DNA of 64,000 nt from an uncultured bacterium (lineage in GTDB: Bacteria; Spirochaetota; Leptospiria; Leptospirales; Leptonemataceae). A program made the position numbers and the translations under genes. The first letter of the stretch is position 1. Each line of letters begins with the position of its first letter. The stretch lies in assembly GCA_937928085.1 (NCBI GenBank), contig CALFVU010000010.1:52928-116927 (forward strand), read 5' to 3'. The notes below the pieces were generated by a model. That model was given only the letters and a program-made list of their open reading frames with translations, did no database searches and was not told the DNA's origin. Positions 36,395 through 47,094 of this stretch are shown here, piece after piece.

Positions 36395-36937
36395 TTATTT
36401 TTTTCTAAAAGGTAAACCTAAAAGCTCTAACAATTGTCTAGCTTCCTCGTCAGTTTTTGCTGTAGTTGTTATAGTTATATTCATACCATGATAACTTTCT
36501 ATTTTATCAATATTGATTTCTGGAAAAATGATTTGTTCTTTAATAGAAAAATTATAATTTCCAAATTTGTCGAAAGAATTCGGATTTAGCCCGCGAAAAT
36601 CTCTTACTCTTGGAAGATCAACTTTGATTAACTTGTATAAAAATTCCCACATTCTATCTCTTCGCAAAGTGACCATACAACCAATATTCATTCCTTCTCT
36701 TATTTTGAAACTAGAAATTGATTTTTTTGCTTTTGTTTTTACTGCTTTTTGACCAGTAATTAAAGTCAATTCTTCCACCGCTGCTTCTAAAATCTTTGGA
36801 TTAGAAGGTGCTGAACCCATTCCGACATTTAATGTAACTTTTTCTATTTTAGGCACTTGCATTATATTTTTATATTTAAAAATCTCCATTAACTTTGGAA
36901 CAACCTGACTATGATATAAATCTTTTAATACTGGCAT
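36395..36937 (-). CDS. rplE: 50S ribosomal protein L5
   Basis: L5 binds 5S rRNA and P-site tRNA. It shows [49 protein letters not shown] and [16 protein letters not shown]. The length of 180 is normal. Confidence 0.97.
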   Translation of the reverse strand: MPVLKDLYHSQVVPKLMEIFKYKNIMQVPKIEKVTLNVGMGSAPSNPKILEAAVEELTLITGQKAVKTKAKKSISSFKIREGMNIGCMVTLRRDRMWEFLYKLIKVDLPRVRDFRGLNPNSFDKFGNYNFSIKEQIIFPEINIDKIESYHGMNITITTTAKTDEEARQLLELLGLPFRKK

Positions 36938-36945
36938 AATTTCTC

Positions 36946-37332
36946 CTATAGAATTTCTCTTTCTTGTTTGTTGGATCTTATCACCCGTATTTTTTTACCA
37001 TCTTCGTATTTAAAACCTAATCTTACGCCTTTCTTTAACTTAGGATCATAATACATTACATTCGAAATATGAATAGGAGATTCAATTTCTATCATACCAC
37101 CTTGAGGATTTTCTTGAGATGGGCGAATAAATTTTTTGCGCAAATTTACACCCTGAACTATAACCCTGTCTCCTAATCTATCGATAAACAATATTTTTCC
37201 TCTCTTTCCTTTATGTTTACCCGCAATTACTATAACTTCATCATTGACTTTTAATTTTGTTTTTTTTCTTTTAATTTTATTGTATAACTTTGGATCTTTT
37301 TTATATAATCGAATTTGCTCTTCGCGTTTCAT
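36946..37332 (-). CDS. rplX: 50S ribosomal protein L24
   Basis: An assembly-starter protein. The KOW motif is at [19 protein letters not shown], followed by [23 protein letters not shown] and the zinc-free ending. About 20-25 extra basic residues precede the KOW domain compared with common L24. Confidence 0.96.
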   Translation of the reverse strand: MKREEQIRLYKKDPKLYNKIKRKKTKLKVNDEVIVIAGKHKGKRGKILFIDRLGDRVIVQGVNLRKKFIRPSQENPQGGMIEIESPIHISNVMYYDPKLKKGVRLGFKYEDGKKIRVIRSNKQEREIL

Positions 37333-37347
37333 ACTTTTACCTCAATT

Positions 37348-37740
37348 TTATACTACCTCTGGTGCTAAAGATATGATTTTTTTAAAATCTAAATCTCTAA
37401 GTTCACGAGCTACTGGTCCAAAAATCCTTGTACCTTTTGGATTCAATTTTTCATCAATTAAAGCACAAGCATTATCATCAAATTTTATAATACTACCGTC
37501 TTTTCTTTTTATTTCTTTTTTTGTTCTAACTACTACAGCTTTTTGTACGGCTTTATTATGAACTTTTTTTCCGCGTGCATCTTTTAAACCATACTCTGGC
37601 ACTGCTTGTTTTACCGCTACAACAATAATATCTCCAATCGTTGCATATCGTTTTTTTGAACTGCCTAAAATACGAATGCACATTACTTTTTTTACTCCAG
37701 TATTATCAGCTACATTAAGAATAGTTTGTTCCTGAATCAT
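37348..37740 (-). CDS. rplN: 50S ribosomal protein L14
   Basis: [24 protein letters not shown] and the end [14 protein letters not shown] are diagnostic. It is 130 residues, longer than the usual 122, because of an insertion around residues 48-60 ([16 protein letters not shown]). Its ATG overlaps the rpsQ stop. Confidence 0.97.
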   Translation of the reverse strand: MIQEQTILNVADNTGVKKVMCIRILGSSKKRYATIGDIIVVAVKQAVPEYGLKDARGKKVHNKAVQKAVVVRTKKEIKRKDGSIIKFDDNACALIDEKLNPKGTRIFGPVARELRDLDFKKIISLAPEVV

Positions 37741-38015
37741 TTTGTCTCTCCTTTACTTAAAATTTTATATAACGTATGCCTTTTTTCTTTAGATAAGGGT
37801 CGGGTTTCTATAGCAAGTACTATATCTCCTATTTTAGTTGTGTTTTCCTCGTCGTGCATTTTTATTTTTTTAGATCTCTTAATCGTTTTTTTGTATAATG
37901 GATGCATAACGTTTTTTTCTATGAGTACAACTCTTGTTTTATTCATTTTATCAGAGACTACAACTCCTTTTACTATTTTTAAATTTTTCTTTTTTTTTGT
38001 TGGTTGATTTGTCAT
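37737..38015 (-). CDS. rpsQ: 30S ribosomal protein S17
   Basis: OB-fold protein with [33 protein letters not shown] and [17 protein letters not shown]. The ATG at 38015 was chosen because AGGGTGA precedes it at good spacing; a GTG nine bases earlier overlaps rpmC. Confidence 0.95.
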   Translation of the reverse strand: MTNQPTKKKKNLKIVKGVVVSDKMNKTRVVLIEKNVMHPLYKKTIKRSKKIKMHDEENTTKIGDIVLAIETRPLSKEKRHTLYKILSKGETK

Positions 38016-38020
38016 ATCAA

Positions 38021-38224
38021 TCACCCTTTAATATGAATATTTCTTTCAGTTAGAATTGTCATTATTTTAGCTATATCCGTTTTGAGTTTTTTTATATTTG
38101 AAGATTTTTGTAACATTTTGTTAGCTGATAATTGAAATTTTAATTTTAATAAATCTTGTTTTTTTTGCCTCAATTGAGCTTTTAAATCTTCATCACTAAG
38201 ATCCCTAAAGTTTTGTTTAGGCAT
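38021..38224 (-). CDS. rpmC: 50S ribosomal protein L29
   Basis: A short helical-hairpin protein near the tunnel exit. LSDEDLKAQLRQKKQDLLKLKFQLS matches the family's first helix and turn, and the position between rplP and rpsQ is standard. Confidence 0.95.
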   Translation of the reverse strand: MPKQNFRDLSDEDLKAQLRQKKQDLLKLKFQLSANKMLQKSSNIKKLKTDIAKIMTILTERNIHIKG

Positions 38225-38236
38225 ATACCAACACTC

Positions 38237-38650
38237 CTAAAAAAATTCTTTTTTAATGACCAATGTTTTTACTGGTAATTTATGACTTGCTAATCGAAAG
38301 GCTTCTTTTACTACATCTTCCGGAATTCCACTTATTTCGAACATAACTCTACCTGGTTTTACTATTGATACCCAATACTCTGGATTTCCCTTTCCAGACC
38401 CCATTCTTGTTTCGGCTGGTTTTTTAGTTACTGGATGGTCTGGGAAAATTCGAATCCAAAGCTTACCACCCCTTTTAATATATCTTGTTATCGTTCTTCT
38501 GGCAGATTCTATTTGACGAGCAGTGATTCTTCCTGCAGTAATTGCTTTTAGTCCATATTCACCAAATGAAACTTTATTAGCTCTAGAGGATATTCCTTTT
38601 AGCCTTCCTTTTTGTCTTTTTCGATATTTTACTTTTTTTGGACTAAGCAT
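38237..38650 (-). CDS. rplP: 50S ribosomal protein L16
   Basis: [53 protein letters not shown] and [13 protein letters not shown] are diagnostic. L16 helps shape the A site. The length of 137 is normal. Confidence 0.97.
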   Translation of the reverse strand: MLSPKKVKYRKRQKGRLKGISSRANKVSFGEYGLKAITAGRITARQIESARRTITRYIKRGGKLWIRIFPDHPVTKKPAETRMGSGKGNPEYWVSIVKPGRVMFEISGIPEDVVKEAFRLASHKLPVKTLVIKKEFF

Positions 38651-38663
38651 GATTATACCCTAT

Positions 38664-39314
38664 TTAATTTTTTTCATCTGTTTTATTAAAATTCATAATG
38701 TCACCTTTATATATCCAGACTTTTATTCCTATGATTCCATATGTTGTTTCAGCTTCACTCATTGCATAATCAATATCAGCTCGTAAAGTATGTAATGGTA
38801 TTCTTCCTTCCTTATAAAACTCGGTTCTAGCCATATCAACACCATTTAATCTTCCAGAAACCATAACCTTAATTCCCATTACATTATTTCTCATTGCGCT
38901 TCTTATAGCTTGCTTCATCGTTCTTTTATACGGCATTCTTTTCTCGATTTGATCAGCAATCGTATCTGCTATTACTTTTGCAATTGTTTCAGGTTTTTTC
39001 TTTTCTTCGATATATATATTAATTGATTTATTAAATCGATCTTTTAGTTCTTTTTTTAGATTTTCTATCTTTGCTCCTTTTGGTCCTATGATAATACCGG
39101 GTTTTGAAGTTTCTATGACTACGTTAATTTTATCCATTAATCGCTTGATCAATATTCTAATAATAGTACCTTTTGGGTAATTCGATAAGATATATTCTTT
39201 TAGTTTTAAATCTTCTATTAAACAACTTGTATAGGAATCGGATTCAAACCACAAAGAATCCCAAGTTTTGTTGATACCTAATCGTAAACCTATTGGATTA
39301 ACTTTTTGTCCCAT
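38664..39314 (-). CDS. rpsC: 30S ribosomal protein S3
   Basis: S3 lies at the mRNA entry tunnel. [14 protein letters not shown], a KH domain with [14 protein letters not shown], and [19 protein letters not shown] are diagnostic. The ATG at 39314 starts the usual MGQKVNP; an upstream GTG adds two residues. Confidence 0.97.
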   Translation of the reverse strand: MGQKVNPIGLRLGINKTWDSLWFESDSYTSCLIEDLKLKEYILSNYPKGTIIRILIKRLMDKINVVIETSKPGIIIGPKGAKIENLKKELKDRFNKSINIYIEEKKKPETIAKVIADTIADQIEKRMPYKRTMKQAIRSAMRNNVMGIKVMVSGRLNGVDMARTEFYKEGRIPLHTLRADIDYAMSEAETTYGIIGIKVWIYKGDIMNFNKTDEKN

Positions 39315-39328
39315 GTTCACAACCTCAT

Positions 39329-39661
39329 TTATTCACTTACAACTACTGTTATTTTACTCGTTCTTTTTAGTCTAGGAAAAGCTCTACCACGTGCTCTAGG
39401 ACGAAAACGCTTTAAAACAGGACCTTGATCAATGTATAACTTCTTGATATATAAATTATCTATATCAGAATTTGGATTCAAATATTTATAATTTGAACTT
39501 GCAGATAAAATAATTTTTTCTAAATATCTTGCACCTTTTTTGGGCATATTTCTTAAAATACTCAATGCATCATTAACTTGGTATCCCCGAACTTCATTAG
39601 CAATTAATCGTATTTTTCTTGGGCTTATCATTAAAAAATTAGAAACAGCTTTTGATTCCAT
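39329..39661 (-). CDS. rplV: 50S ribosomal protein L22
   Basis: L22 lines the peptide tunnel. [16 protein letters not shown], the beta-hairpin [24 protein letters not shown] segment and [10 protein letters not shown] support the call. The length of 110 is normal. Confidence 0.97.
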   Translation of the reverse strand: MESKAVSNFLMISPRKIRLIANEVRGYQVNDALSILRNMPKKGARYLEKIILSASSNYKYLNPNSDIDNLYIKKLYIDQGPVLKRFRPRARGRAFPRLKRTSKITVVVSE

Positions 39662-39670
39662 ACGTAATTC

Positions 39671-39949
39671 CTATTTTTTTAATTTTTTATCTAATGATGT
39701 ATGACCTTTATAAGTCCTTGTAGGTGAAAATTCTCCCAATTTATGACCTACCATTTGCTCTGTTACATATACTGGAATAAAACTTCTTCCATTGTGGACT
39801 AAAAACGTCATCCCTATCATTTCTGGAAAGATAGTTGATCTTCTTGACCATGTTTTTATTGGTTTTTTATCGTCTGTCTCTTTAGCTTTTAATATTTTTT
39901 TCATTAAATGTTCATCTATAAAAGGTCCTTTTTTTAATGATCTAGGCAT
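39671..39949 (-). CDS. rpsS: 30S ribosomal protein S19
   Basis: [40 protein letters not shown] and [16 protein letters not shown] are diagnostic. The ATG at 39949 gives the usual start with a better ribosome-binding-site distance than the ATG six bases earlier. Confidence 0.97.
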   Translation of the reverse strand: MPRSLKKGPFIDEHLMKKILKAKETDDKKPIKTWSRRSTIFPEMIGMTFLVHNGRSFIPVYVTEQMVGHKLGEFSPTRTYKGHTSLDKKLKK

Positions 39950-39961
39950 ATACATTACTCC

Positions 39962-40798
39962 TTAAGTTTTTTTAGATTTTCTTCTTTCTATTATTAAATT
40001 GTTTGATTTTTTTCTTTTTTTTCTTGTTTTATAACCTAAAGTTGGTAGACCCCAAGGAGTTGATGGATGATTACCCTTGCCTCTACCTTCTCCTCCACCA
40101 TGAGGATGATCAATTGGATTCATAGCTACACCACGAACTGTAGGACGTATACCTTTCCATCGTTTTCGTCCAGCTTTACCATAAGAAATCAAATTGTGAT
40201 CTTTTGCTCCTACTTCTCCAATGGTAGCCATACAAGTTTTCAATACCTTTCTTAATTCAGTCGATGGTAATTTTATAATAGCATATTTATCATCAAAACC
40301 AGAAACTGTTGCATAAGTACCTGCAGCTCTACATAACTGGGCTCCTTTTCCGGGAACTAATTCTATATTGTGTACGTTAGTTCCAGGAGGAATTTTTTCT
40401 AAAGGTAGTGCATTACCAATTTTTATCGGAGCTTGCACTTTAGAAGAAATAATTGTATCTCCTTTATTGATTCCCTCTGGAGTAATGATATATCTATATT
40501 CCCCATCAGCATATTTTACTAAAGATATATTTGCAGAACGATATGGATCGTATTCAATAGTCTGTATCGTACCCGGCACATCGAATTTATCTCGTTTAAA
40601 ATCAATGATTCTATATATTCTCTTATGGCGTCCTCCTTTATGCCATACCGTTATTCTTCCAGATGAGTTTCTCCCCGCCTTGTATTTTAGAACTTTAATC
40701 AAATTTTTTTTGGGTTCAACTTTATCTAAATAAGAATAATCATAATAAGATTGATATCTGGTAGTTGAAGTATACGGTTTTAATTTTTTGATTCCCAT
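39962..40798 (-). CDS. rplB: 50S ribosomal protein L2
   Basis: L2 is needed for subunit joining and peptidyl transfer. It shows [36 protein letters not shown], and the conserved [18 protein letters not shown] with the key His. The length of 278 is normal. Confidence 0.98.
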   Translation of the reverse strand: MGIKKLKPYTSTTRYQSYYDYSYLDKVEPKKNLIKVLKYKAGRNSSGRITVWHKGGRHKRIYRIIDFKRDKFDVPGTIQTIEYDPYRSANISLVKYADGEYRYIITPEGINKGDTIISSKVQAPIKIGNALPLEKIPPGTNVHNIELVPGKGAQLCRAAGTYATVSGFDDKYAIIKLPSTELRKVLKTCMATIGEVGAKDHNLISYGKAGRKRWKGIRPTVRGVAMNPIDHPHGGGEGRGKGNHPSTPWGLPTLGYKTRKKRKKSNNLIIERRKSKKT

Positions 40799-40807
40799 TT
40801 TTTACCT

Positions 40808-41098
40808 CTAATCAAATTGTATTTTGCTTCCTATTTCTAATTGCAATATAGCCTTTTTAAATCCAGACTTTTTTGAAATTATATTTCTAAATCTTGTCTT
40901 TTTATATGGTTGATTGATGATATTTACTTTTTTAACTTTAACTTTATACATATTATAGATGGCTTGTTTAATTTGATTTTTTGTTGCTTTTTTATTAACT
41001 TTAAAGATAACAATTTGCCCTTTCTTTGAATTTTGATTTAAATATTCCATTTTTTCAGTTATATATGGAGAAATTAAAATTTTACTTGGATCGATCAT
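40808..41098 (-). CDS. rplW: 50S ribosomal protein L23
   Basis: Docking protein at the tunnel exit for trigger factor and SRP. LISPYITEKMEYL, FKVNKKATKNQIKQAIYNMYKVKV and a following basic loop are typical. The length of 96 is normal. Confidence 0.95.
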   Translation of the reverse strand: MIDPSKILISPYITEKMEYLNQNSKKGQIVIFKVNKKATKNQIKQAIYNMYKVKVKKVNIINQPYKKTRFRNIISKKSGFKKAILQLEIGSKIQFD

Positions 41099-41099
41099 A

Positions 41100-41750
41100 T
41101 TAAACCTCTAAAAGTTTTGTAAATTTTTCATAAGCATTTTTCGTAAAAAACATTATATCGTTGTAATATAATTCTGGCATTGTAGGTCTTTGACAATGAA
41201 CCATTTGGATTTGTTCTATATTATTTGCTGACTTATAGAGATAAGGTTCGTCATCATATAAAAAAGATATAGTATTTAAAGGTAGTAACTTTGCAGTTTT
41301 TAATAAATTATACACAGTTTTTGTTGAATAATCAGAAATTTGAAAATTTTCTAATAAATATAAACGTTTTTTTTCAGCTTTGATGTTTAATAATATTTTA
41401 TAGGCTAGTTTCTTAAGTTTTGGATTTACTTTTTTATAGAAATCTTGAGGTTGTGGACCGAACACAACCGCTCCGCCTTTAAATTGAGGAGCACGAATCG
41501 AACCTTGCCTTGCATATCCAGTACCTTTTTGTTTATATGGTTTTTTTCCACCACCAGAAACTTCACTTCTTGTTTTTGTTTTTCTTGTACCTTGCCTTCG
41601 ATTGAATCTTTCCGCTTCTAATACAAAATGTATAATTTGATAAGACCGTTCATCAATTTCTATTGTTAAATTATCCTTAAGCTGTAATTCTTCTTTTTGA
41701 TTACCATTTTGATCAAGTACTATTATTTTGCGATCTAATTTTAAATCCAT
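41100..41750 (-). CDS. rplD: 50S ribosomal protein L4
   Basis: The extended loop RQGTRKTKTRSEVSGGGKKP-YKQKGTGYARQGS reaches into the tunnel; the globular part follows. L4 in some bacteria also represses the S10 operon; no such leader was identified here. The length of 216 is normal. Confidence 0.96.
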   Translation of the reverse strand: MDLKLDRKIIVLDQNGNQKEELQLKDNLTIEIDERSYQIIHFVLEAERFNRRQGTRKTKTRSEVSGGGKKPYKQKGTGYARQGSIRAPQFKGGAVVFGPQPQDFYKKVNPKLKKLAYKILLNIKAEKKRLYLLENFQISDYSTKTVYNLLKTAKLLPLNTISFLYDDEPYLYKSANNIEQIQMVHCQRPTMPELYYNDIMFFTKNAYEKFTKLLEV

Positions 41751-41751
41751 T

Positions 41752-42369
41752 TTATATCACCTCTATTTTAACTATAGATCGATTTGGACCGGGAATGGCT
41801 CCTTTTATGAAAACTAAATGGTTATCCGGATCAATTTCGACTATTTGTAAATTTCGTATCGTAGTTGTTTTTGCACCTGCATGACCTGGCATCCTTTTTC
41901 CCTTTACTACTTCTGATGGAAAAGTACTTGAACCAATGGATCCCGGTGCACGATGAAATTTGGAACCATGAGATGCTCTACCGCCTCTAAACCCATGTCT
42001 TTTTATCACCCCTTGAAACCCTTTGCCTTTCGATATACCTGTTACACGAACGATCTCCCCTTTTTTAAAAATCGATACATTGACTTCTGCTCCTAAAGTA
42101 AATTCACCTTCCATATTTCTTATCTCTCTAACATACTTAAAGGGTCCTAAACCTGCTTTCTTTAAATGATTTAATTGAGGTTTTGTTAATAATTTTTCTT
42201 TTGTTGGTTGAAATGCTAATTGTATTGCATTATATCCATTTTTTTCTACGGTTCTAATTTCAGAAACATAAGCTGGAGGACATTCTACTATTGTTACTGG
42301 TATTTCCCTCTTACTTTCATCAAATAGTCTTGTCATACCTAACTTTATACCATATAATCCACGAGACAT
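41752..42369 (-). CDS. rplC: 50S ribosomal protein L3
   Basis: GIKLGMTRLFDE, VRVTGISKGKGFQGVIKRHGF and SIGSSTFPSEVVKGKRMPGH are diagnostic, including the Gln in the GFQGV-type region often methylated. The length of 205 is normal. Confidence 0.97.
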   Translation of the reverse strand: MSRGLYGIKLGMTRLFDESKREIPVTIVECPPAYVSEIRTVEKNGYNAIQLAFQPTKEKLLTKPQLNHLKKAGLGPFKYVREIRNMEGEFTLGAEVNVSIFKKGEIVRVTGISKGKGFQGVIKRHGFRGGRASHGSKFHRAPGSIGSSTFPSEVVKGKRMPGHAGAKTTTIRNLQIVEIDPDNHLVFIKGAIPGPNRSIVKIEVI

Positions 42370-42383
42370 GGTTTACTCCTGAT

Positions 42384-42704
42384 TCATTTTTTTACTTTTA
42401 AAGGTAAAACCTGAACACCTGCAGGCAATTTTAATTTACTTAAAGCTTCTGTAACTTGATCATTTGGATTTTTTATATCGATTAAACGTTTATATGTTCT
42501 TATTTCGAATTGCTCTCTTGATTTTTTATTTACATGTACAGATCGCAAAACAGTAAATCTTTCTATTGTTGTAGGCAAAGGGATGGGGCCAGATACATCG
42601 GCACCATTTTTTTTAGCAGCACTAACAATTTCTTGTGCTGCTTTGTCTATTAGATGATAATCAAAAGATTTTAATTTGATTCTAATTTTTCGAACAGATT
42701 CCAT
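42384..42704 (-). CDS. rpsJ: 30S ribosomal protein S10
   Basis: [38 protein letters not shown] and [13 protein letters not shown] are diagnostic. S10 also works as NusE in antitermination. It follows tuf directly, without a separate S10-operon leader. Confidence 0.97.
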   Translation of the reverse strand: MESVRKIRIKLKSFDYHLIDKAAQEIVSAAKKNGADVSGPIPLPTTIERFTVLRSVHVNKKSREQFEIRTYKRLIDIKNPNDQVTEALSKLKLPAGVQVLPLKVKK

Positions 42705-42716
42705 CTTTCTACCTGT

Positions 42717-43919
42717 TTATTCGATAATTTCTGTTACAACACCAGATCCTACTGTTCTACCACCTTCCCGTATAGCAAAACGTAATCCAGTATCCATTGC
42801 AATATAACTGATCAACTCAACTGTTAGATTTACATTATCACCTGGCATAACAACCATATTTTCATTGGGAAGAATGATTGTACCTGTGACATCTGTAGTT
42901 CTAAAATAAAACTGTGGCCTATAATTGGTATGAAATGGAGTATGTCTTCCTCCTTCTTCTTTTTTTAAAACGTAAACTTCTGCTTTAAATTTTTTATGTG
43001 GAGTTATAGAACCGGGTTTCGCTAATACCTGTCCACGTTCGACGTCTTCTTTTTTTATTCCTCTCAATAGTGCCCCTATATTATCGCCAGCTTGTGCATA
43101 ATCAAGTTGCTTTCTAAACATTTCTATTCCAGTCACTACTGTTTTTTGTGTAGGCCTTAAACCAACGATTTCTACTTCGTCATTTAAATTTAATTTTCCT
43201 GTTTCTACTCTACCAGTAGCAACTGTTCCCCGTCCAGTAATAGAAAAAACATCTTCAATCGGCATAAGGAAAGGTTTATCAATATCTCTTTTTGGTTCTG
43301 GAACATATTCATCTACGGTTTCCATAAGTTTTAAAATTGCTTTTTCACCGATATCTGATGGATCTCCTTCTAATGCTTTTAAAGCAGAACCAGCTATCAT
43401 TGGTGTATCAGCTGGAAAACCATATTTTACTAATAAATCCTTTACTTCCTCTTTAACTAGTTCAATCATTTCTTCTCTTTCGTCTTCTGATAAAGCATCT
43501 ACTTTATTCAAAAATACAACTATATAAGGTACTCCTACTTGACGAGCCAATAGAATATGTTCTCTTGTTTGAGGCATCGGACCATCAACAGCAGAAACTA
43601 CGAGTATAGCTGCATCCATTTGAGCCGCTCCAGTGATCATGTTTTTTACATAATCTGCGTGTCCTGGACAATCCACATGAGCATAATGTCTTTTCTCTGT
43701 TTCGTATTCTTGATGAGATGTAGCTATAGTAATTCCTCTTTCTTTTTCTTCTGGAGCATTATCGATTTCATCATACTTAACGGGTCTGTTCTTTCCACCT
43801 TTATATTTTGCTAAAACATGCGTTATAGCAGATGTTAATGTTGTTTTTCCATGATCAACGTGCCCTATAGTTCCAATATTTAAATGAGGTTTTGATCTAT
43901 CAAATTTTTCTTTTGCCAT
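42717..43919 (-). CDS. tuf: Elongation factor Tu
   Basis: EF-Tu brings aminoacyl-tRNA to the ribosome. G1 [10 protein letters not shown]3 [10 protein letters not shown]4 NKVD, and a normal 400-residue length with domains 2 and 3 intact. There is a 106-base gap from fusA, large for this cluster, which may hold its own promoter. Only one tuf copy is in the window. Confidence 0.98.
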   Translation of the reverse strand: MAKEKFDRSKPHLNIGTIGHVDHGKTTLTSAITHVLAKYKGGKNRPVKYDEIDNAPEEKERGITIATSHQEYETEKRHYAHVDCPGHADYVKNMITGAAQMDAAILVVSAVDGPMPQTREHILLARQVGVPYIVVFLNKVDALSEDEREEMIELVKEEVKDLLVKYGFPADTPMIAGSALKALEGDPSDIGEKAILKLMETVDEYVPEPKRDIDKPFLMPIEDVFSITGRGTVATGRVETGKLNLNDEVEIVGLRPTQKTVVTGIEMFRKQLDYAQAGDNIGALLRGIKKEDVERGQVLAKPGSITPHKKFKAEVYVLKKEEGGRHTPFHTNYRPQFYFRTTDVTGTIILPNENMVVMPGDNVNLTVELISYIAMDTGLRFAIREGGRTVGSGVVTEIIE

Positions 43920-44025
43920 ATGTTTACCCTTTTACTTTTTTTATTTAAGTTTATTCCAAATAATAAATAGCAACTTTTTTTTAATTACGTTTAATGTCTA
44001 TTCTTTTTAAGAAAAATTATGAATT

Positions 44026-46125
44026 TTAAACAGAAACTTTAGCAATGATTTCATTCGCAATATTATTTGGCACTTGCTCGTAATGTTTAAATTGCATAGT
44101 ATACGAAGCTCTGCCCTGCGTAAAACTACGAAGATCTGTTGCGTAACCAAACATTTCTGCCAATGGAACTTCCGCTTTAACTACACGTGCATTCCCTCTT
44201 TGATCCATTGCTAGAATTTTTCCTCTCCTTCTATTTAAATCTCCCACTACATCGCCCATATAATCCTCAGGTGTAACAACTTCTACATCCATTATAGGTT
44301 CAAGTAAAACAGGTTTTGCTTTTTTACATGCATCTTTAAATGCAATTGATGCAGCCACTTTAAAAGCCATCTCAGAAGAGTCTACCTCATGATAGGAACC
44401 ATCGAATAGTTCCACAATTACATCAACAACCGGATAACCAGCTAAAACACCTGTTTGCATAGCTTCTTGAATTCCTTTATCAACAGCTGGTATATATTCT
44501 TTTGGGATTACGCCACCAACAATAGAATTTATAAATTGATAACCTTTTCCAGGCTCATTAGGTTTTATTCGAATCCAGACATGGCCGTATTGTCCCCTTC
44601 CACCAGTTTGTTTTATATACTTCCCTTCTACTTCTGAAGAATCTTTTATCGTTTCTTTATAAGCTACTTGTGGTTTTCCTACATTTGCTTCTACTTTAAA
44701 TTCTCTCTTTAAACGATCGACGATAATCTCTAAATGTAATTCTCCCATTCCAGATATAATGGTTTGTCCTGTTTCGTGATTTGTTTTTACTCTAAAAGTA
44801 GGATCTTCTTCTGATAATTTCATTAAAGCTGCACCTAATTTATCTTGATCTGCTCGTGTTAGTGGTTCTATAGCAAGATCAATGACTGGTTCTGGAAAAG
44901 TCATGCTTTCTAGAATAATAGGATGATTTTCATCACATAAAGTATCACCCGTTGTTGTATCTTTTAAACCAACTGCGGCTGCAATATCACCCGCATTCAC
45001 TTCGTCAATTTCTTCTCTTTGATTTGCATGCATCAAAAGAAGTCTTCCCATTCTTTCTTTTTTTTGTTTAGTAGAATTATAAACATAAGTTCCTTTTTTT
45101 AAAGTACCAGAATATACTCTAAAAAAAGTTAATTTACCAACATATGGATCTGTCATAATTTTAAATGCTAATGCTGAAAATGCTTCGTTATCATCAGTAA
45201 TTCGTTCTATTTCAGAATTAGTATTTGGATCAATACCTTTTACATGCGCTATATCTATAGGAGAGGGCAAATAATCAATCACTGCATCTAGTAAAGGTTG
45301 TACTCCTTTATTCTTAAATGCAGATCCGCATAAAACAGGGAATATTTTTCTTTGTAAAGTTCCGACTCTTATAGCATATTTTAATTCCTCTACTGTAATT
45401 TCTTTTCCGTCTAAATATTTTTCAAGTAATTCATCAACACATTCTACTGCGGATTCGATTAATATATTTCGATATTCTTCTGCTTGATCCTTTAACTCTG
45501 CAGGTATCTCTATAAAATTGAATTTAGCACCTAATTCTTCACCAGTCCATACGATAGCTCGATTATAAACCAAATCAACAACACCTATAAAATCAGATTC
45601 TTTACCTATTGGTAGTTGTAGTGCAACAGCATTGGCTCCTAATCTTTCTTTGATACTATTTACACAATAGAAAAAATCAGCTCCCATTCTATCTAATTTA
45701 TTGATAAAGCAAATTCTAGGGACTTTGTATTTATCTGCCTGTCTCCAAACAGTTTCAGTCTGAGGCTCTACTCCCGCAACGCCATCATAAACAGCAATAG
45801 CTCCATCTAAAACTCTTAAAGATCGTTCTACTTCAACTGTAAAATCAACGTGACCTGGGGTATCTATAATATTAATTCTATAAGGTGGATATTTTTTCTC
45901 CATTCCATTCCAAAATGTAGTAGTTGCAGCAGCAGTAATTGTAATACCTCTTTCTTTTTCTTGTTCCATCCAATCCATTTCTGTAGAACCTTCATGTACT
46001 TCACCAATTTTATAGGTCTTTCCAGTATAATACAATATTCTTTCTGTTGTCGTTGTTTTTCCAGCATCAATATGTGCCATAATTCCTATATTTCTTGTTC
46101 TTTCTAAAGGTATTTGTCTAGGCAT
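44026..46125 (-). CDS. fusA: Elongation factor G
   Basis: EF-G drives ribosome translocation. G-domain motifs [29 protein letters not shown] and [10 protein letters not shown] are present, and domains II-V are complete ([28 protein letters not shown]). The length of 699 is normal. It follows rpsG by 24 bases. Confidence 0.98.
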   Translation of the reverse strand: MPRQIPLERTRNIGIMAHIDAGKTTTTERILYYTGKTYKIGEVHEGSTEMDWMEQEKERGITITAAATTTFWNGMEKKYPPYRINIIDTPGHVDFTVEVERSLRVLDGAIAVYDGVAGVEPQTETVWRQADKYKVPRICFINKLDRMGADFFYCVNSIKERLGANAVALQLPIGKESDFIGVVDLVYNRAIVWTGEELGAKFNFIEIPAELKDQAEEYRNILIESAVECVDELLEKYLDGKEITVEELKYAIRVGTLQRKIFPVLCGSAFKNKGVQPLLDAVIDYLPSPIDIAHVKGIDPNTNSEIERITDDNEAFSALAFKIMTDPYVGKLTFFRVYSGTLKKGTYVYNSTKQKKERMGRLLLMHANQREEIDEVNAGDIAAAVGLKDTTTGDTLCDENHPIILESMTFPEPVIDLAIEPLTRADQDKLGAALMKLSEEDPTFRVKTNHETGQTIISGMGELHLEIIVDRLKREFKVEANVGKPQVAYKETIKDSSEVEGKYIKQTGGRGQYGHVWIRIKPNEPGKGYQFINSIVGGVIPKEYIPAVDKGIQEAMQTGVLAGYPVVDVIVELFDGSYHEVDSSEMAFKVAASIAFKDACKKAKPVLLEPIMDVEVVTPEDYMGDVVGDLNRRRGKILAMDQRGNARVVKAEVPLAEMFGYATDLRSFTQGRASYTMQFKHYEQVPNNIANEIIAKVSV

Positions 46126-46149
46126 ACAAAAATCTCCAATTAAAAATTA

Positions 46150-46623
46150 TTACCATCTATAATGACTAAATGCTCGATTAGCTTCTGCCATTTTTCTTGT
46201 ATCTTCTTTTTTCTTAATGGCACCACCTGTATTATTGCTTGCATCAATAATTTCATTCGCTAATTTCTCTATCATCGATTTTCCTTTTCTTTCACGAGCA
46301 CTTCTTACAATCCATCGAATTGCTAATGTTTGTTGCCTATGGGGAGGAACTTCTACCGGTATTTGATAAGAAACTCCACCAACTCTTCTACTTTTTACTT
46401 CCAATTCGGGTTTTACGTTTTCTAAAGCCTTTCTCCAAATTGCAATTCCATCTTCGTTTGTTTTCTGAGAAACTAAATCAATAGCTGAATAAAAAATTTT
46501 TTCTGCAACTGATTTTTTTCCGTTTTTGATCATATAGTTAATAAAAGCTGTTACCACAGGATCTTTATATACCGGATCTGGTGGTAGTACTCTTTTTTTT
46601 CTTAACACTTTTCTTCTAGACAT
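46150..46623 (-). CDS. rpsG: 30S ribosomal protein S7
   Basis: S7 organises the 3' domain of 16S r[37 protein letters not shown] and [15 protein letters not shown] are diagnostic. The length of 157 is normal. Confidence 0.98.
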   Translation of the reverse strand: MSRRKVLRKKRVLPPDPVYKDPVVTAFINYMIKNGKKSVAEKIFYSAIDLVSQKTNEDGIAIWRKALENVKPELEVKSRRVGGVSYQIPVEVPPHRQQTLAIRWIVRSARERKGKSMIEKLANEIIDASNNTGGAIKKKEDTRKMAEANRAFSHYRW

Positions 46624-46635
46624 ATTGGCTCCTTA

Positions 46636-47010
46636 TCAAGCTTTCGGTTTTTTTGTACCATATTTCGATCTACCTTTTTTTCGATTCGCAACACCGAGAG
46701 CATCTTGAGTTCCTCTTACAATATGATATCTAACACCAGGTAGGTCTTTTACTCTACCACCTCTAACTAATACGTTATTGTGTTCTTGTAAGTTATGTCC
46801 TTCTCCTGGAATATATGCTGTTACTTCTATTCCAGTAGTAAGCCTGACTCTTGCAACTTTTCTTAAAGCAGAGTTTGGCTTTTTTGGTGTTATTGTCATT
46901 ACCCTTACACACACTCCTCTTCTTTGAGGACATCCTTTCAAAGCGGGAGACTTTGTCTTTCTTTTTTGCTCTTTTCTACCAAATCTTATTAATTGATTAA
47001 TAGTTGGCAT
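46636..47010 (-). CDS. rpsL: 30S ribosomal protein S12
   Basis: Decoding-centre protein. [43 protein letters not shown] and [17 protein letters not shown] are present. Both lysines commonly changed in streptomycin resistance (in KKPNS and RVKDLPG) are the normal ones. Confidence 0.98.
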   Translation of the reverse strand: MPTINQLIRFGRKEQKRKTKSPALKGCPQRRGVCVRVMTITPKKPNSALRKVARVRLTTGIEVTAYIPGEGHNLQEHNNVLVRGGRVKDLPGVRYHIVRGTQDALGVANRKKGRSKYGTKKPKA

Positions 47011-47094
47011 AAATACCTCATATGATTACATTTTTTGCATTACCATTTATTTTTTGAACTATAGAGTAGCAAGAAAAAATCTAATGGATTTTAA